Shown here: positions 27,617 through 35,976 of the stretch, one piece after another | Position numbering within the stretch: the stretch's first letter is position 1 | How the letters are laid out: the number at the start of each line of letters is the position of its first letter | Assembly (NCBI GenBank): GCA_905214625.1 | Contig: CAJMMQ010000002.1 | Location: 101,705 to 165,704, forward strand | Direction of reading: 5' to 3' | Origin: an uncultured bacterium | Lineage (GTDB): Bacteria > Bacteroidota > Bacteroidia > Bacteroidales > Bacteroidaceae | DNA length: 64,000 nt | The notes under the pieces: model-generated | The model's input: only the letters and a program-made list of their open reading frames with translations | Told to the model about the DNA's origin: nothing | Databases searched by the model: none | Program-made: the position numbers and the translations under genes

Positions 27617-28662
27617 ATAACTGTAAGTATCTTTCGCGCAACTACAAGGGTCTGGGCAGCGCGGGCAACAAGGCCAAGACCGACATAGAGAAGATTATGG
27701 ACGGCATGGGCCTCGGCAACGCCGGACTAAGGCAGACCACGTATGACAATAAGCTGGCGCACTTCTTCCTGACGCTCGCCGGAGTGATAAAGTCGCCATT
27801 CAGCCTGAAACGCGGCGACACGCTGCTGCTGCAGTATCCGCTGAAGAAATACTTTACGCTGGTGTGCCGCATGGCCCACATGAGAGGAGCGCGCGTAGTT
27901 GTGATAATACACGACCTGGGCAGCTTTCGCCGCAAGGCGCTCACGCCCGAGAAGGAGATATGCCGTCTCAACAACGCCGACTACATAATAGCCCACAACG
28001 ACAGCATGAAGCAGTGGCTCGAGAGCCGCGGATGCCGCGCCATGGTGGGCACGCTGGGCATATTCGACTATCTGTCTGACACGCAGGCGGCGAAGAACAA
28101 CAGCAGCGAAGACACGCGCACCATAGTGTATGCCGGAGCGCTGAGCCACCGCAAGAACACCTTCCTCTACCGCTGGGGCGAGCACATAAGCTCGTTCAAG
28201 GTGAGACTCTACGGCAACGGCTTCGAGATTGGCAAGGCGAATGGCGCCGACAAGTTTGAGCTGATGGGCTTCGTAAAGTCTGACGAGCTTATAGCCACCG
28301 CGCGGGGCCACTTCGGACTGGTGTGGGACGGAGCCTCTGAAGACGGATGCACGGGCGACTGGGGCGAATATCTGAAGATAAACAATCCGCACAAGACTTC
28401 GCTCTATCTGCGCTGCTCGCTGCCCGTAATAATATGGAAACAGGCCGCCCTGGCGCCGTTTGTAAGCAAGCACGGCATAGGTCTGTGCGTAGACTCGCTG
28501 AAAGAGCTAGACACCATTCTGCCCAACATCACACAGGGACAGTATGCCTGCATGAAGATGAACGCCGAGCGCATAGGCAACCTCATAGCCCAAGGCCACT
28601 TCTTCAATACAGCATTTGAGGAGGCAATAAAACGGCTCGACGAAAAAGACAAGGAAAAATAA
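27601..28662 (+). CDS. galactofuranosyltransferase-like glycosyltransferase
   Basis: The 353-residue protein has a GT-B-like layout without a membrane helix: an N-terminal KYLSRNYKGLGSAGNKAK segment, a middle VVIIHDLGSFRRK and HNDSMKQWLESRG, and a C-terminal donor site (IVYAGALSHRKN, FGLVWDGASEDGC, YLRCSLPVIIW). It resembles WbbI-type beta-1,6-galactofuranosyltransferases, and its position right after glf supports this. The start ATG and the first residues (MNYELNN) are encoded by the end of an A/T-rich repeat, so an in-family start may be a few codons later. Confidence 0.8.
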   Translation: MNYELNNCKYLSRNYKGLGSAGNKAKTDIEKIMDGMGLGNAGLRQTTYDNKLAHFFLTLAGVIKSPFSLKRGDTLLLQYPLKKYFTLVCRMAHMRGARVVVIIHDLGSFRRKALTPEKEICRLNNADYIIAHNDSMKQWLESRGCRAMVGTLGIFDYLSDTQAAKNNSSEDTRTIVYAGALSHRKNTFLYRWGEHISSFKVRLYGNGFEIGKANGADKFELMGFVKSDELIATARGHFGLVWDGASEDGCTGDWGEYLKINNPHKTSLYLRCSLPVIIWKQAALAPFVSKHGIGLCVDSLKELDTILPNITQGQYACMKMNAERIGNLIAQGHFFNTAFEEAIKRLDEKDKEK

Positions 28663-28672
28663 ACACAGCAAT

Positions 28673-29500
28673 ATGACAAACAGAAAGATAACAACGCTGC
28701 TGGCACTAATCATCATGCTGGCAACAACAGCCGTAAAGGCCGCCAAGGTTGACACGCTAAGCGTGTACAGCCAGAAGATGAAGCGCAGCCTCAGCACCAT
28801 AGTATACACACCCGACGCCGCAGGCGAAGCCAAATATCCCGTGATTTACCTGCTGCACGGCTACAGCGGCAACAGCACCACATGGCCGGGAATAACCGAC
28901 GTGGCGCGCCTGGCCGACACCTACCGCACCATCATCGTCTGCCCCGACGGACAGAACAGCTGGTATGTCGACTCGCCTGTTGACCCGTCGATGCAGTTTG
29001 AGACGTTCATATCGAAGGAGCTGCCCGAGTATATCGACGCCCACTACCCCACCCACGCGCGCCGCGAGCTGAGAGCCATAACGGGCCTGAGCATGGGCGG
29101 ACACGGAGCCATGTGGAACGGACTGCAGCATCCCGACGTGTTCGGCAACATAGGCACCACGAGCGGATGCATGGACATCTGCCAGTATCCCAACTGCTGG
29201 CAGATAGAGAAGGTGCTGGGCAACAAGTTTCAGAACGAAGCAGTGTGGAAGTCTCACTCCGTTTATTACTCGCTCGACCGCCTGCTCGGCTCGCGCCAGA
29301 ACATAATCATCGACTGCGGCTACAGCGACTTCTTCTATCCCGTTAACCTTCAGACCCACAAGCGCCTGCGCGAACTCAACGTGAAGCACGACTTCTATGT
29401 GCGCCCCGGCGGCCACACGGGCGACTACTGGCACAACTCGATAGACTATCAGATAATGTTCTTCGCCAAGCAGTTTGACAAGGTGCTGAACGAGAAATAA
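28673..29500 (+). CDS. secreted esterase of the esterase D / CE1-like family
   Basis: The 275-residue alpha/beta hydrolase has a signal peptide (cleavage near VKA-A). LLHGYSGN forms the oxyanion region, GLSMGG carries the nucleophile Ser140, and RPGGHTGDYW near 247 the catalytic His; an Asp in IDCGYSDFF is a plausible third member. It should hydrolyse short-chain or sugar esters in the periplasm. It starts 10 bp after the glycosyltransferase gene, so it may edit acyl groups on the surface glycan. Its last 42 bases, stop codon and terminator are repeated downstream at 31349-31535, on the far side of an inserted islet. Confidence 0.9.
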   Translation: MTNRKITTLLALIIMLATTAVKAAKVDTLSVYSQKMKRSLSTIVYTPDAAGEAKYPVIYLLHGYSGNSTTWPGITDVARLADTYRTIIVCPDGQNSWYVDSPVDPSMQFETFISKELPEYIDAHYPTHARRELRAITGLSMGGHGAMWNGLQHPDVFGNIGTTSGCMDICQYPNCWQIEKVLGNKFQNEAVWKSHSVYYSLDRLLGSRQNIIIDCGYSDFFYPVNLQTHKRLRELNVKHDFYVRPGGHTGDYWHNSIDYQIMFFAKQFDKVLNEK

Positions 29501-29645
29501 CTCTTTATCCTGCCTACATGAGCGCGCGGCGCAGGCATAAACGCTAACGACAACACGCGGCAGGGACATCTTTACGACATAAAATATAAATGAAGGTGCA
29601 TCAGAACATGTATGATAAGATACATTCTGACGCACCTTCTTTTTT
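29459..29645 (+). repeat. 187-bp direct repeat, left copy (esterase 3' end plus terminator)
   Basis: This stretch matches 31349-31535 with no gap at a constant offset of 1,890 bp. I count about 18 mismatches (about 90 percent identity). The coding tail, the stop with the following CTCTTTATCCTGC, and the terminator stem are nearly identical; differences cluster in the middle. It marks the left edge of the SatD/DUF3307 islet. Confidence 0.92.
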
Positions 29646-29646
29646 T
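29592..29646 (+). terminator. terminator after the esterase gene
   Basis: GAAGGTGC-A-TCAG..ATGTAT pairs with ATACAT..CTGA-C-GCACCTTC, giving a long stem with small mismatches, then seven T. It ends the lipid/glycan block. Confidence 0.85.
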
Positions 29647-29819
29647 ATATAAAACCTGATAATTTCCTTGTGGCTAATTCATAGCACAATGCAAAATAAT
29701 CAAGATTATCTCGTAACAGTCTTATTTACGCAATTCGCCTAAATTGGATTTGTTTTTCTGTCAAACAATCCTTTCACAACATATTTCTCCTTGTCGGTTA
29801 ATTCTCTCATTATACAGAA

Positions 29820-30527
29820 TTAAAATACTAACGATAATTGTTTCACCATTAAGCCTAACAATGTGGCAATGCCAAAACTCAACAATGTTCCGGCTAACAC
29901 ATATTCTGTCTTGGCTGTATCTGTGTCCTTAAATCGAAGTAAAGATTTTGCAGCTATGATAAATCCCACAGCTTCATATTGGCCGATTAGAACAAATACC
30001 AATGTCAAGATTCTTTCTAAATTTCCAATGAGTGCCCCTGCATTTTTCATATTTTCGCAAGATTCGGTTTCTCCTATTTTATACCGTTCCAATATCAGCT
30101 TTATCAAAATATTTGTCGGTTTCAGACAACATAATACGGCAAATATAAATACCGGAATGGATATATTGTCACGAAAGTTTAAACATTGAATTGGCAAATG
30201 GCACTGCAATACATATTGGTGTGCAATAAAACACAAAACTAAGATATGCACAATCTGGTCTATTAAAAATTGCCACAGTCCTTTGCGCATGTATGATTTC
30301 ACTGCATCAATCAAAAAATGTGTTACAACTATGATCAACGCATAAAGCCAAAAACCAATGGTTGGAACAAATACCCATGAAAGCAGCCCCATGATTATTG
30401 CATGAATATATAAAAAGGAGCTTTTAAGTTTTGATTCTTCTTTCCTCTTACAGTATTTGTTGCTTTGCAGATAGAAATCTCCAATTACATGAGCCGTCAA
30501 TAGACTTAACAACAACCAGCTGTTCAT
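29820..30527 (-). CDS. DUF3307 membrane protein (SatE-like)
   Basis: The 235-residue protein is almost entirely membrane-embedded, with about six hydrophobic segments. It begins LLLSLLTAHVIGDFYLQ, the DUF3307 signature, with a second conserved stretch VVTHFLIDAVKSYM near 90. The family is of unknown function; in Streptococcus mutans the neighbour-paired SatD/SatE genes belong to an acid-tolerance locus. Here the ATG overlaps the stop of the SatD-like gene by four bases (ATGA type), which indicates tight coupling. It is in the A/T-rich islet. Confidence 0.85.
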   Translation of the reverse strand: MNSWLLLSLLTAHVIGDFYLQSNKYCKRKEESKLKSSFLYIHAIIMGLLSWVFVPTIGFWLYALIIVVTHFLIDAVKSYMRKGLWQFLIDQIVHILVLCFIAHQYVLQCHLPIQCLNFRDNISIPVFIFAVLCCLKPTNILIKLILERYKIGETESCENMKNAGALIGNLERILTLVFVLIGQYEAVGFIIAAKSLLRFKDTDTAKTEYVLAGTLLSFGIATLLGLMVKQLSLVF

Positions 30528-31183
30528 ATATTTTCAAAATTTAGTTGTTCAAAATAATTCAATGCCTCTTCTATGCAATACCATTTGGCTGAAGTTGAAT
30601 GTTGATTTATTCCAGACTGCTTTACACCTAATATATTTGCTATTTCCTGCTCACTTTTAGACAAAAGTTTATAATAAACAACCTCACTCTGCCGTCTTGT
30701 AGTATTATTGAGCAAGGCATCGGTCAGCATTCCGACCGTTTGTAATGCTGGTTTAAGTTGCCTGTCAGCAGGTTCAATAATGAATGTACCGTTTTTGTTT
30801 GGAGCGCCCATTCCGCTTAATGTCCGGCCTGATAAATAAATTGCCTCTCCATCCATGATGCCGTGTTCCTTATCTACAATACGCATATCACCTATTCCCA
30901 AAGCTATACGTATCCCGTATGTTTGGAACAATTTTTTCTTTTTTGATTCTGCAACAGGAAAAGACTTAATGCAACTCTTAATAATTAGAGCTACCCTAAA
31001 GCTGTCCTTGACCGAAGGCAAAAGGCACTCTATGTAATCTCCTTTTATTATCCTTCCCCAAAATCCCGGAAATCTGTTTTCGAGGACAGAAAATAAATCT
31101 TCTATCCTTTGCTTCAAGGCAATGGTTTCTTCGATACATAAAGATGTGGAAGAAACTATATCGGCAGAAATGGCTGCATACAT
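30524..31183 (-). CDS. SatD-like protein: degenerate nucleotide-cyclase-like domain plus HTH
   Basis: The 219-residue cytoplasmic protein begins MYAAISADIVSSTSL, the SatD family pattern. The order of elements resembles class III nucleotide cyclases: an Asp in SADIVSS (D8), a Gly-Asp in IIKGDYIECLLP (48-49), YGIRIALGIGDM (89-100) and YLSGRTLSGM (116-125) where cyclases have NxAAR. The Asn usually found there is Tyr, so catalysis is doubtful. Residues about 175-200 (SKSEQEIANILGVKQSGINQ) form a sigma-region-4-like helix-turn-helix. A good promoter lies upstream at 31213-31244. Family assignment is confident; the cyclase relation is my inference. Confidence 0.8.
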   Translation of the reverse strand: MYAAISADIVSSTSLCIEETIALKQRIEDLFSVLENRFPGFWGRIIKGDYIECLLPSVKDSFRVALIIKSCIKSFPVAESKKKKLFQTYGIRIALGIGDMRIVDKEHGIMDGEAIYLSGRTLSGMGAPNKNGTFIIEPADRQLKPALQTVGMLTDALLNNTTRRQSEVVYYKLLSKSEQEIANILGVKQSGINQHSTSAKWYCIEEALNYFEQLNFENI

Positions 31184-31212
31184 AGATTTAATACGTTAAC
31201 TACTATTTAATG

Positions 31213-31244
31213 CAAAGGTATGAATAATATCTCTACCATCCAAA
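31213..31244 (-). promoter_or_regulatory. promoter of the SatD-DUF3307 pair
   Basis: On the minus strand: TTTG (31241-31244), 20 bp, TACCTTTG (31213-31220), 29 bp before the ATG. This is a full consensus match, so the islet has its own promoter. Confidence 0.8.
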
Positions 31245-31348
31245 ATATTATAAGTTAATTAGCTTATAAAAATAAAAAATAAGCTATTTAGCTTATTACA
31301 ATACGTTATAAGTCCTAACACTTATTCTCATCTGGCTTATATTTCTAA

Positions 31349-31535
31349 TTCTTCGCCAAGCAGTTTGACAAGGTGCTGAACGAGAAATAACTCTTTATCC
31401 TGCCGCTATGAGCGCACGGCATGGCCATAAACACGAACGACGACACACGGCAGAAATATCTTTACGACATAAAATATAAATGAAGGTGCATCAGAACATG
31501 TATGCTAAAATACATTCTGACGCACCTTTTTTTTT
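31349..31535 (+). repeat. 187-bp direct repeat, right copy (orphan esterase 3' end plus terminator)
   Basis: Second copy of the repeat at 29459-29645. It contains the last 14 codons and stop of an esterase gene without the rest of the gene, then a terminator. It defines the right edge of the islet. Confidence 0.92.
31482..31535 (+). terminator. duplicated terminator at the right end of the islet
   Basis: Same stem as at 29592-29646 with two changes in the loop, followed by at least nine T. It has no gene of its own upstream on the plus strand. Confidence 0.8.
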
Positions 31536-31645
31536 GGTTACAAATGCGGGCATTTGTCCAATTGCGGGCATTTGTTATGTGCTAAAAACAAACTGTCTAA
31601 AAAAATCAAGACATACACACCGAAAAAGCCTATGACTTACGACCA

Positions 31646-31711
31646 AAAAGTGGGCCGGTTTTGCATTAAAAGTGGCCCGTTTACGGGTCGTAAACAGGCC
31701 ATTAACAGTCT
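31646..31711 (+). repeat. degenerate 22-bp-period repeat array 6 (2-3 units)
   Basis: Units beginning AAAAGTGGGCCGGTTTTGCA (31646) and AAAAGTGGCCCGTTTACGGG (31668) are 22 bp apart; a third, weaker one begins at 31690 (GTAAACAGGCCATTAACAG). They resemble the five clearer arrays but are diverged. The second and third also form an inverted repeat GGCCCGTTTACG / CGTAAACAGGCC (31674-31700). The rest of the gap 31536-32010 holds an 18-bp near-tandem GCGGGCATTTGT pair (31542-31578) and a promoter; I see no convincing gene. Confidence 0.55.
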
Positions 31712-31935
31712 GAAAGCAAATGAGTGTGATTTACTTAACGTACAGCCATACAACGCGTGGAAAATATTTAGACTGTAAGAAAAATATATAAAATGGTTAC
31801 GGTTTTCGGCGTGTTTTTGATTTGCTTGCCGACACAGGGCGGCATGGCGGACATAAAGAAGCTGAAAATATGTATATCAAAAAGCCGAGGACATTGGTCG
31901 TAAAGTTTTAAAAAGCAATAAAAAACAACGGTTTA

Positions 31936-31967
31936 TTGCGCCATGTATAATAAAAAAGCTAATTTTG
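31936..31967 (+). promoter_or_regulatory. promoter of the sigma-54 regulator gene
   Basis: TAATTTTG (31960-31967) with TTG at 31936-31938, 21 bp upstream; the -7 box is 43 bp before the ATG. The regulator gene itself is thus read from a normal housekeeping promoter. Confidence 0.6.
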
Positions 31968-32010
31968 CACGACGACACGCAGTTGTTATCATAACAACAT
32001 TCTGACCTAC

Positions 32011-33399
32011 ATGGCAAGTATCCTTATAGTTGAAGACGACCTTACATACGCAACCATGATGCAGACATGGCTGCGCAAAAAGGGTTTCACGGTTGAGAGA
32101 GCAAGCTCCGTAAGCGCCGCGGCACGGGCAGTGACCGACAGCACGGGCTTCGACCTCATACTGTCTGACCTCCGTCTGCCCGACCACGACGGTCTGTTTC
32201 TGCTCAACTGGCTGCGCAAGAAGAACATGCAGACGCCCTTCATCGTGATGACGAGCTATGCCGAAGTGCAGAACGCCGTGCTGGCAATGAAGTCGGGAGC
32301 GTGCGACTATATAGCCAAACCCGTGCAGCCCGACATCCTGCTGCAAAAGATAAACGATGCGCTCGACAGCCACAACGCCGATGCAGTAGCCACGGCAGGA
32401 GCTACGCCGACGACAGCAACAACACAAGCAGCCGACAAAAACGCCGCGGCGGCAGAACATAAGACGCACACGGCAGCCAAGAAATACATAGAAGGCACGA
32501 GCGAAGCCTCGCGCCAGCTCTACGACTACGTAAACCTCGTTGCGCCAACACCCATGTCGGTGCTCATTCTCGGAGCCAGTGGCACGGGCAAGGAGTATGT
32601 GGCGCGCCGCATTCACAGCCAGAGCAGCCGCGCCGGCAAGCCCTTCTTTGCGCTCGACTGCGGAGCCATACCCAAGGACGTGGCAGCCTCTGAGTTCTTC
32701 GGATACACCAAGGGAGCCTTCACAGGCGCCACGACCGACAAGCGCGGAGCCTTTGAGGAGGCCAACGGCGGAACGCTGTTCCTCGACGAGGTGGGCAACC
32801 TGACCTACGACGTGCAGGTGCAGCTGCTGCGTGCCCTTCAGGAGCGCAAGGTGCGCCCGTTAGGCTCGCCCAAGGAGATAAGCGTGGACATCCGGCTGGT
32901 GTGCGCCACCAACGGCAACCTGGCGCAGCTCGTTGCCGACGGAAAGTTCCGCGAAGACCTTTATCACCGCATCAACGAGTTCACCATATACATGCCCGAA
33001 CTTAAAGACCGCGGCGCCGACCTGTTTCTGTTTGCCGACCTCTTTGTCAGTCAGGCCAACGAGGAGCTGGGACGCAACGTGGCTGGATTCGACGACAAGG
33101 CGTCGGAGATGCTTGCTCGATACAGCTGGCCGGGCAACCTGCGCGAGCTTAACAACGTGGTGAAGCGTGCCACCCTGCTTACGCGCGGCTCATACATCGG
33201 CACCGAAGAGCTGTCGAAGGCCATGACGCGCCCCATGAGACAGGAGCCCACGGCCCTGCACGACGAGCAGACCGAACGACAGCGCATAATAGACGCCCTG
33301 CGCGCCACGGGCGGCAACAAGACCAAGACGGCCCAACTGCTCGCCATAGACCGCAAGACGCTGTATAACAAGATTCAGAAATACAACATCGAGGCGTAA
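32011..33399 (+). CDS. NtrC-family sigma-54-dependent response regulator, orphan
   Basis: The 462-residue protein has a receiver domain with the phosphoacceptor D53 (LILSDLRLPD) and Lys103 (AKPV), an Ala/Thr-rich linker (about 121-155), an AAA+ domain and a Fis-type DNA-binding domain at the C-terminus (NKTKTAQLLAIDRKTLYNKI). Walker A GASGTGKE is at 188-195, the sigma-54-contacting GAFTGA at 235-240 and Walker B TLFLDE at 255-260. It should activate sigma-54 promoters once phosphorylated. No histidine kinase gene is adjacent, so the partner is elsewhere. Its targets in this window are not evident. Confidence 0.94.
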   Translation: MASILIVEDDLTYATMMQTWLRKKGFTVERASSVSAAARAVTDSTGFDLILSDLRLPDHDGLFLLNWLRKKNMQTPFIVMTSYAEVQNAVLAMKSGACDYIAKPVQPDILLQKINDALDSHNADAVATAGATPTTATTQAADKNAAAAEHKTHTAAKKYIEGTSEASRQLYDYVNLVAPTPMSVLILGASGTGKEYVARRIHSQSSRAGKPFFALDCGAIPKDVAASEFFGYTKGAFTGATTDKRGAFEEANGGTLFLDEVGNLTYDVQVQLLRALQERKVRPLGSPKEISVDIRLVCATNGNLAQLVADGKFREDLYHRINEFTIYMPELKDRGADLFLFADLFVSQANEELGRNVAGFDDKASEMLARYSWPGNLRELNNVVKRATLLTRGSYIGTEELSKAMTRPMRQEPTALHDEQTERQRIIDALRATGGNKTKTAQLLAIDRKTLYNKIQKYNIEA

Positions 33400-33401
33400 C
33401 G

Positions 33402-33470
33402 GGCATTTGCCAATTGAGAATGGAGAATTGAGAATGGAAAAACAAAGTTCGGCGTCAGCCAATTGTGATT
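33402..33470 (+). repeat. second copy of the GTTCGGC-core A/T-rich repeat element
   Basis: Begins GGCATTTGCCAATTG right after the regulator stop, continues with 7-bp-period GAGAATG/GAGAATT units, then AAAGTTCGGCGTCAGCCAAT (33444-33463), matching the core at 27566-27585 with one change in the middle. It fills half of the 195-bp gap before the S41 gene. Confidence 0.7.
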
Positions 33471-33594
33471 ACTCTTGTGGCGGTTAAAACGGGGATGCTT
33501 TAAGGCTGCAAGTTTCACATATTAGTCAGCATAATTCATACTGAAGATTTGCATAGTCAACTTAACTCTATACATTCAGCAAAAACATCGTAAC

Positions 33595-34932
33595 ATGATC
33601 AGGAGAATAATTATTGCGGCTTTGGCCTTAATGTGCACCGTGCCATACACGGCCAAAGCGGACACTACTCTGAGCGAAAGAATATATATACTTTCTTCTA
33701 TATGGAAAGAAATAAGCAACAACTTTGCATTTCCTGAGAAATTCAAGGAGACTAATCCTGACAGTCTTTACAGATGCTATCTTACTAAGGTCTTGAATGC
33801 CGAAAGCGAACAGGAGTTTTCGGACTTAATGACACAGTTCATGGCTCACTTCAACGAGGGACACACGCGATTTAACGACAGCAACATCATACGCTACAGG
33901 GTGCCGCTGATACTTACGTGGGCTGGAGACAAACTGCTGATAACCAACACTACAAGGCAGCTAAAACCGCTGTTGCCTGTTGGCAGCGAGATTAAGAAGG
34001 TGGACGGCCTGACGCTCGACGAATATCTGCAAAGGCATGTCTATCCGTATGTTTCGGCTCCCAACATGGAATGGAGAAAGAGAAAGGCTCTCGACATATT
34101 CCTTACAGGCAAGGAAGGTGCGGAATATCATATTGAGATAACGACTCCTCAGGGCAAGACCATAAACACAAAGCTCATGACAAGCATAAGGAACTACGAC
34201 GACACTGACGACTGGAGCATCAGGCGCGACACGGCAAAATGCCGCATAAAGAAGCTGCCAGGCAACATCATGTATATGAAGATGAACACGTTCACGTTGC
34301 CCGGCACAATAAAAAGCACTTTTGAGAATAACCTCTCTGATTTCTTGTCTGCCAAAGGCGTGATATTCGACATACGCGGAAACCGAGGAGGAACAGACGA
34401 GTCATGGCACAACATAATAAGACATATCGCCGACAGAAACACTAACATATTCGACGGCTTAAAGATTATGACAAGAGTGGCTAACACGGCTTACGAGATG
34501 TACGGCAAAAATGTCAGCCAACTGGCCGACTACTATAACGGCGTGGCCATGCAGCCCGTTCAGGAAGGCTGGTTCGTGATGAAGAACAACACGCCCGACT
34601 CGTTGAGAATAACCGCCCCCGTTATAATTCTTGTTGACGGATTTACGGCATCGGCAGCCGAAGACTTTGCCGCAACAATGAAGAACCTGTCGCTCGGCAA
34701 GATTGTAGGCACACCGACAGCGGGCGTGATAAGCAGTCCTAAATTCTGCAACTGGGGACACGGCTACTCGTCGCTGATAGCAGAATGCCGCTTCACCAAT
34801 CCCGACGGTTCCGATATTATCAACACCGGCATACAGCCTGACGTCTGCGTAGAATATACCGAAAGCGACGCACTGGGCAAGACAGACTCGGCACTAACGG
34901 CTGCGCTGAAGATGCTGAAAGGCAAAAAATAG
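33595..34932 (+). CDS. S41 family (C-terminal processing protease-like) exported peptidase
   Basis: The 445-residue protein has a signal peptide (cleavage near TAKA-D). An N-terminal helical domain (about 25-95) is followed by a PDZ-like segment (PVGSEIKKVDGL) and the S41 protease fold. KGVIFDIRGNRGG and the nucleophile motif DGFTASAAEDFA are clear, with SPKFCNWGHG and the family C-terminal GIQPDV. It is probably periplasmic. It has no operon partner: a strong inverted repeat follows and a convergent gene comes next. Target proteins are unknown. Confidence 0.88.
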   Translation: MIRRIIIAALALMCTVPYTAKADTTLSERIYILSSIWKEISNNFAFPEKFKETNPDSLYRCYLTKVLNAESEQEFSDLMTQFMAHFNEGHTRFNDSNIIRYRVPLILTWAGDKLLITNTTRQLKPLLPVGSEIKKVDGLTLDEYLQRHVYPYVSAPNMEWRKRKALDIFLTGKEGAEYHIEITTPQGKTINTKLMTSIRNYDDTDDWSIRRDTAKCRIKKLPGNIMYMKMNTFTLPGTIKSTFENNLSDFLSAKGVIFDIRGNRGGTDESWHNIIRHIADRNTNIFDGLKIMTRVANTAYEMYGKNVSQLADYYNGVAMQPVQEGWFVMKNNTPDSLRITAPVIILVDGFTASAAEDFAATMKNLSLGKIVGTPTAGVISSPKFCNWGHGYSSLIAECRFTNPDGSDIINTGIQPDVCVEYTESDALGKTDSALTAALKMLKGKK

Positions 34933-34968
34933 AACAAGACATCATCCCCAATCAAAACAAAATCATGA

Positions 34969-35017
34969 TTATGTCCGTTTTGCTCAGTCATTATATGGCA
35001 TAGCAAAACGGACATAA
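34969..35017. terminator. bidirectional terminator between convergent genes
   Basis: A perfect 16-bp stem (TTATGTCCGTTTTGCT at 34969-34984 with its complement at 35002-35017), 17-nt loop, between the stops of the S41 and DUF3592 genes. There is no long T run, so efficiency is uncertain. Confidence 0.65.
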
Positions 35018-35054
35018 TGCAATATATAAAGAACATTTATTTTATTATATGGCG

Positions 35055-35543
35055 CTAAGCATGCCGCTCTTTTTGCCGCTGCGGCCTGAGCATCAGCCAC
35101 ACCCCCGACATACATAACAGTCCTACGCCCAGCAGCGTAAACCATATGCAGCGCTCATTGCCCGGAATACGCACGTCGTAGGGGTTATCCGGATTATACA
35201 GCACCTCGATGCTGTCGCCTTCACTACAGAATGGCAGATAGCACTTCTCCGATATATACGTCTTGCCGTAGCGCTCTGTCCCGTAGCTTATGCGCATCTC
35301 CCGGTACGTACGCATCTTCCGGTGCCGGTATTCTCTCTTCGAGGTGAGCTTGTCTATCACGCCGGTGGCATGGCCAAAAGCGCCTGAAGCCTTCGACAGC
35401 GACACAAACCCATAGACGCCTCCGCCGAGCATGAGCAGTCCTACGACAAACAGCAAAAGACAAATAATCTTATTGCGAGACGATACCGCACATCTCTCTT
35501 CCGTGCCCTGCTCCGAATATCGTTTATCCGTCGTGTATTTCAT
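35055..35543 (-). CDS. DUF3592-type small membrane protein
   Basis: The 162-residue protein has two membrane helices (about 25-50 and 132-152) with a beta-rich domain between them. The central SYGTERYGKTYISEKCYLPF and EGDSIEVLYNPDNPYDVRI follow the DUF3592 pattern. The function of this family is unknown. It has a full promoter immediately upstream (35563-35594), plus a decayed second copy of the same promoter cassette about 88 bp further up. Confidence 0.8.
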   Translation of the reverse strand: MKYTTDKRYSEQGTEERCAVSSRNKIICLLLFVVGLLMLGGGVYGFVSLSKASGAFGHATGVIDKLTSKREYRHRKMRTYREMRISYGTERYGKTYISEKCYLPFCSEGDSIEVLYNPDNPYDVRIPGNERCIWFTLLGVGLLCMSGVWLMLRPQRQKERHA

Positions 35544-35562
35544 AATCTAATCATTTCTGCTA

Positions 35563-35594
35563 CAAAGATAGCGCAAGGCGAGAGTAACGGCAAA
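35563..35594 (-). promoter_or_regulatory. promoter of the DUF3592 gene
   Basis: On the minus strand: TTTG (35591-35594), 20 bp, TATCTTTG (35563-35570), 19 bp before the ATG; a full consensus match. Confidence 0.78.
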
Positions 35595-35650
35595 TAAAAA
35601 ACAACAAAAGTTTTTTGATTTGGCTTTGCCGAGCCGCATCCTATCTTATT

Positions 35651-35713
35651 TAAAGATACCCAAAGGCGAAAACAACGGCAAATAAAAACTGTATTATATG
35701 ATTTGACCGAGCA
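35651..35713 (-). repeat. diverged second copy of the DUF3592 promoter cassette
   Basis: The stretch with AAAGATA, GGCGAAAACAACGG and CAAATAAAAA repeats the promoter segment at 35563-35625 at an 88-bp offset. It keeps TTTG (35679-35682) and a 20-bp gap, but the -7 box is TATCTTTA, one base off consensus. The next 230 bp (35714-35944) contain nothing I recognise. Confidence 0.6.
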
Positions 35714-35944
35714 GATTAATGAATTTTTTGTCATGTTTTTACCTATATCCACAAAGCCACTGTCAAACTACAGAGACTCCACACGAACAATGACGAGCAT
35801 CAACTCACAGACATGCCAAGAATACAATGGCATAATAAAGCATAAGCATTAAAAAAAGGCATGGACACTGCTCTGATGGGAAACCAATATAAAGCAAGAC
35901 AACATGATATAACTTAAAAAATTTTTCATTATTTTGCATTTTCT

Positions 35945-35976
35945 TTTGTTTATCTTTATATTTTTATTTAATTTTG
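35945..35976 (+). promoter_or_regulatory. promoter of the kinase/FHA operon
   Basis: TTTG (35945-35948), 20 bp, TAATTTTG (35969-35976) in a very A/T-rich setting; a full consensus match. It is the only good promoter I find ahead of the 27-kb gene run. Confidence 0.8.

Larger units (their letters stand above)
29647..31348. mobile_element. A/T-rich two-gene islet between direct repeats
   Basis: About 1.7 kb of visibly A/T-richer DNA holds only the DUF3307 and SatD-like genes, both on the minus strand against the surrounding plus-strand genes. It is bounded by two copies of a 187-bp repeat. No integrase, transposase or terminal inverted repeat was seen. The structure suggests acquisition by recombination between a resident esterase 3' end and a diverged copy brought by incoming DNA. 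The 170 bp left of the genes (29647-29819) contains nothing recognisable. Confidence 0.65.

Noticed and set aside
29647..31348. Complete insertion sequence or integrative element
   Set aside because: There is no transposase, integrase or terminal inverted repeat; the bounding repeats are 187 bp of host-like gene end and terminator, and diverged.
31554..31778. 74-residue open frame
   Set aside because: It runs through the degenerate repeat array and shows no signal, domain or good start.
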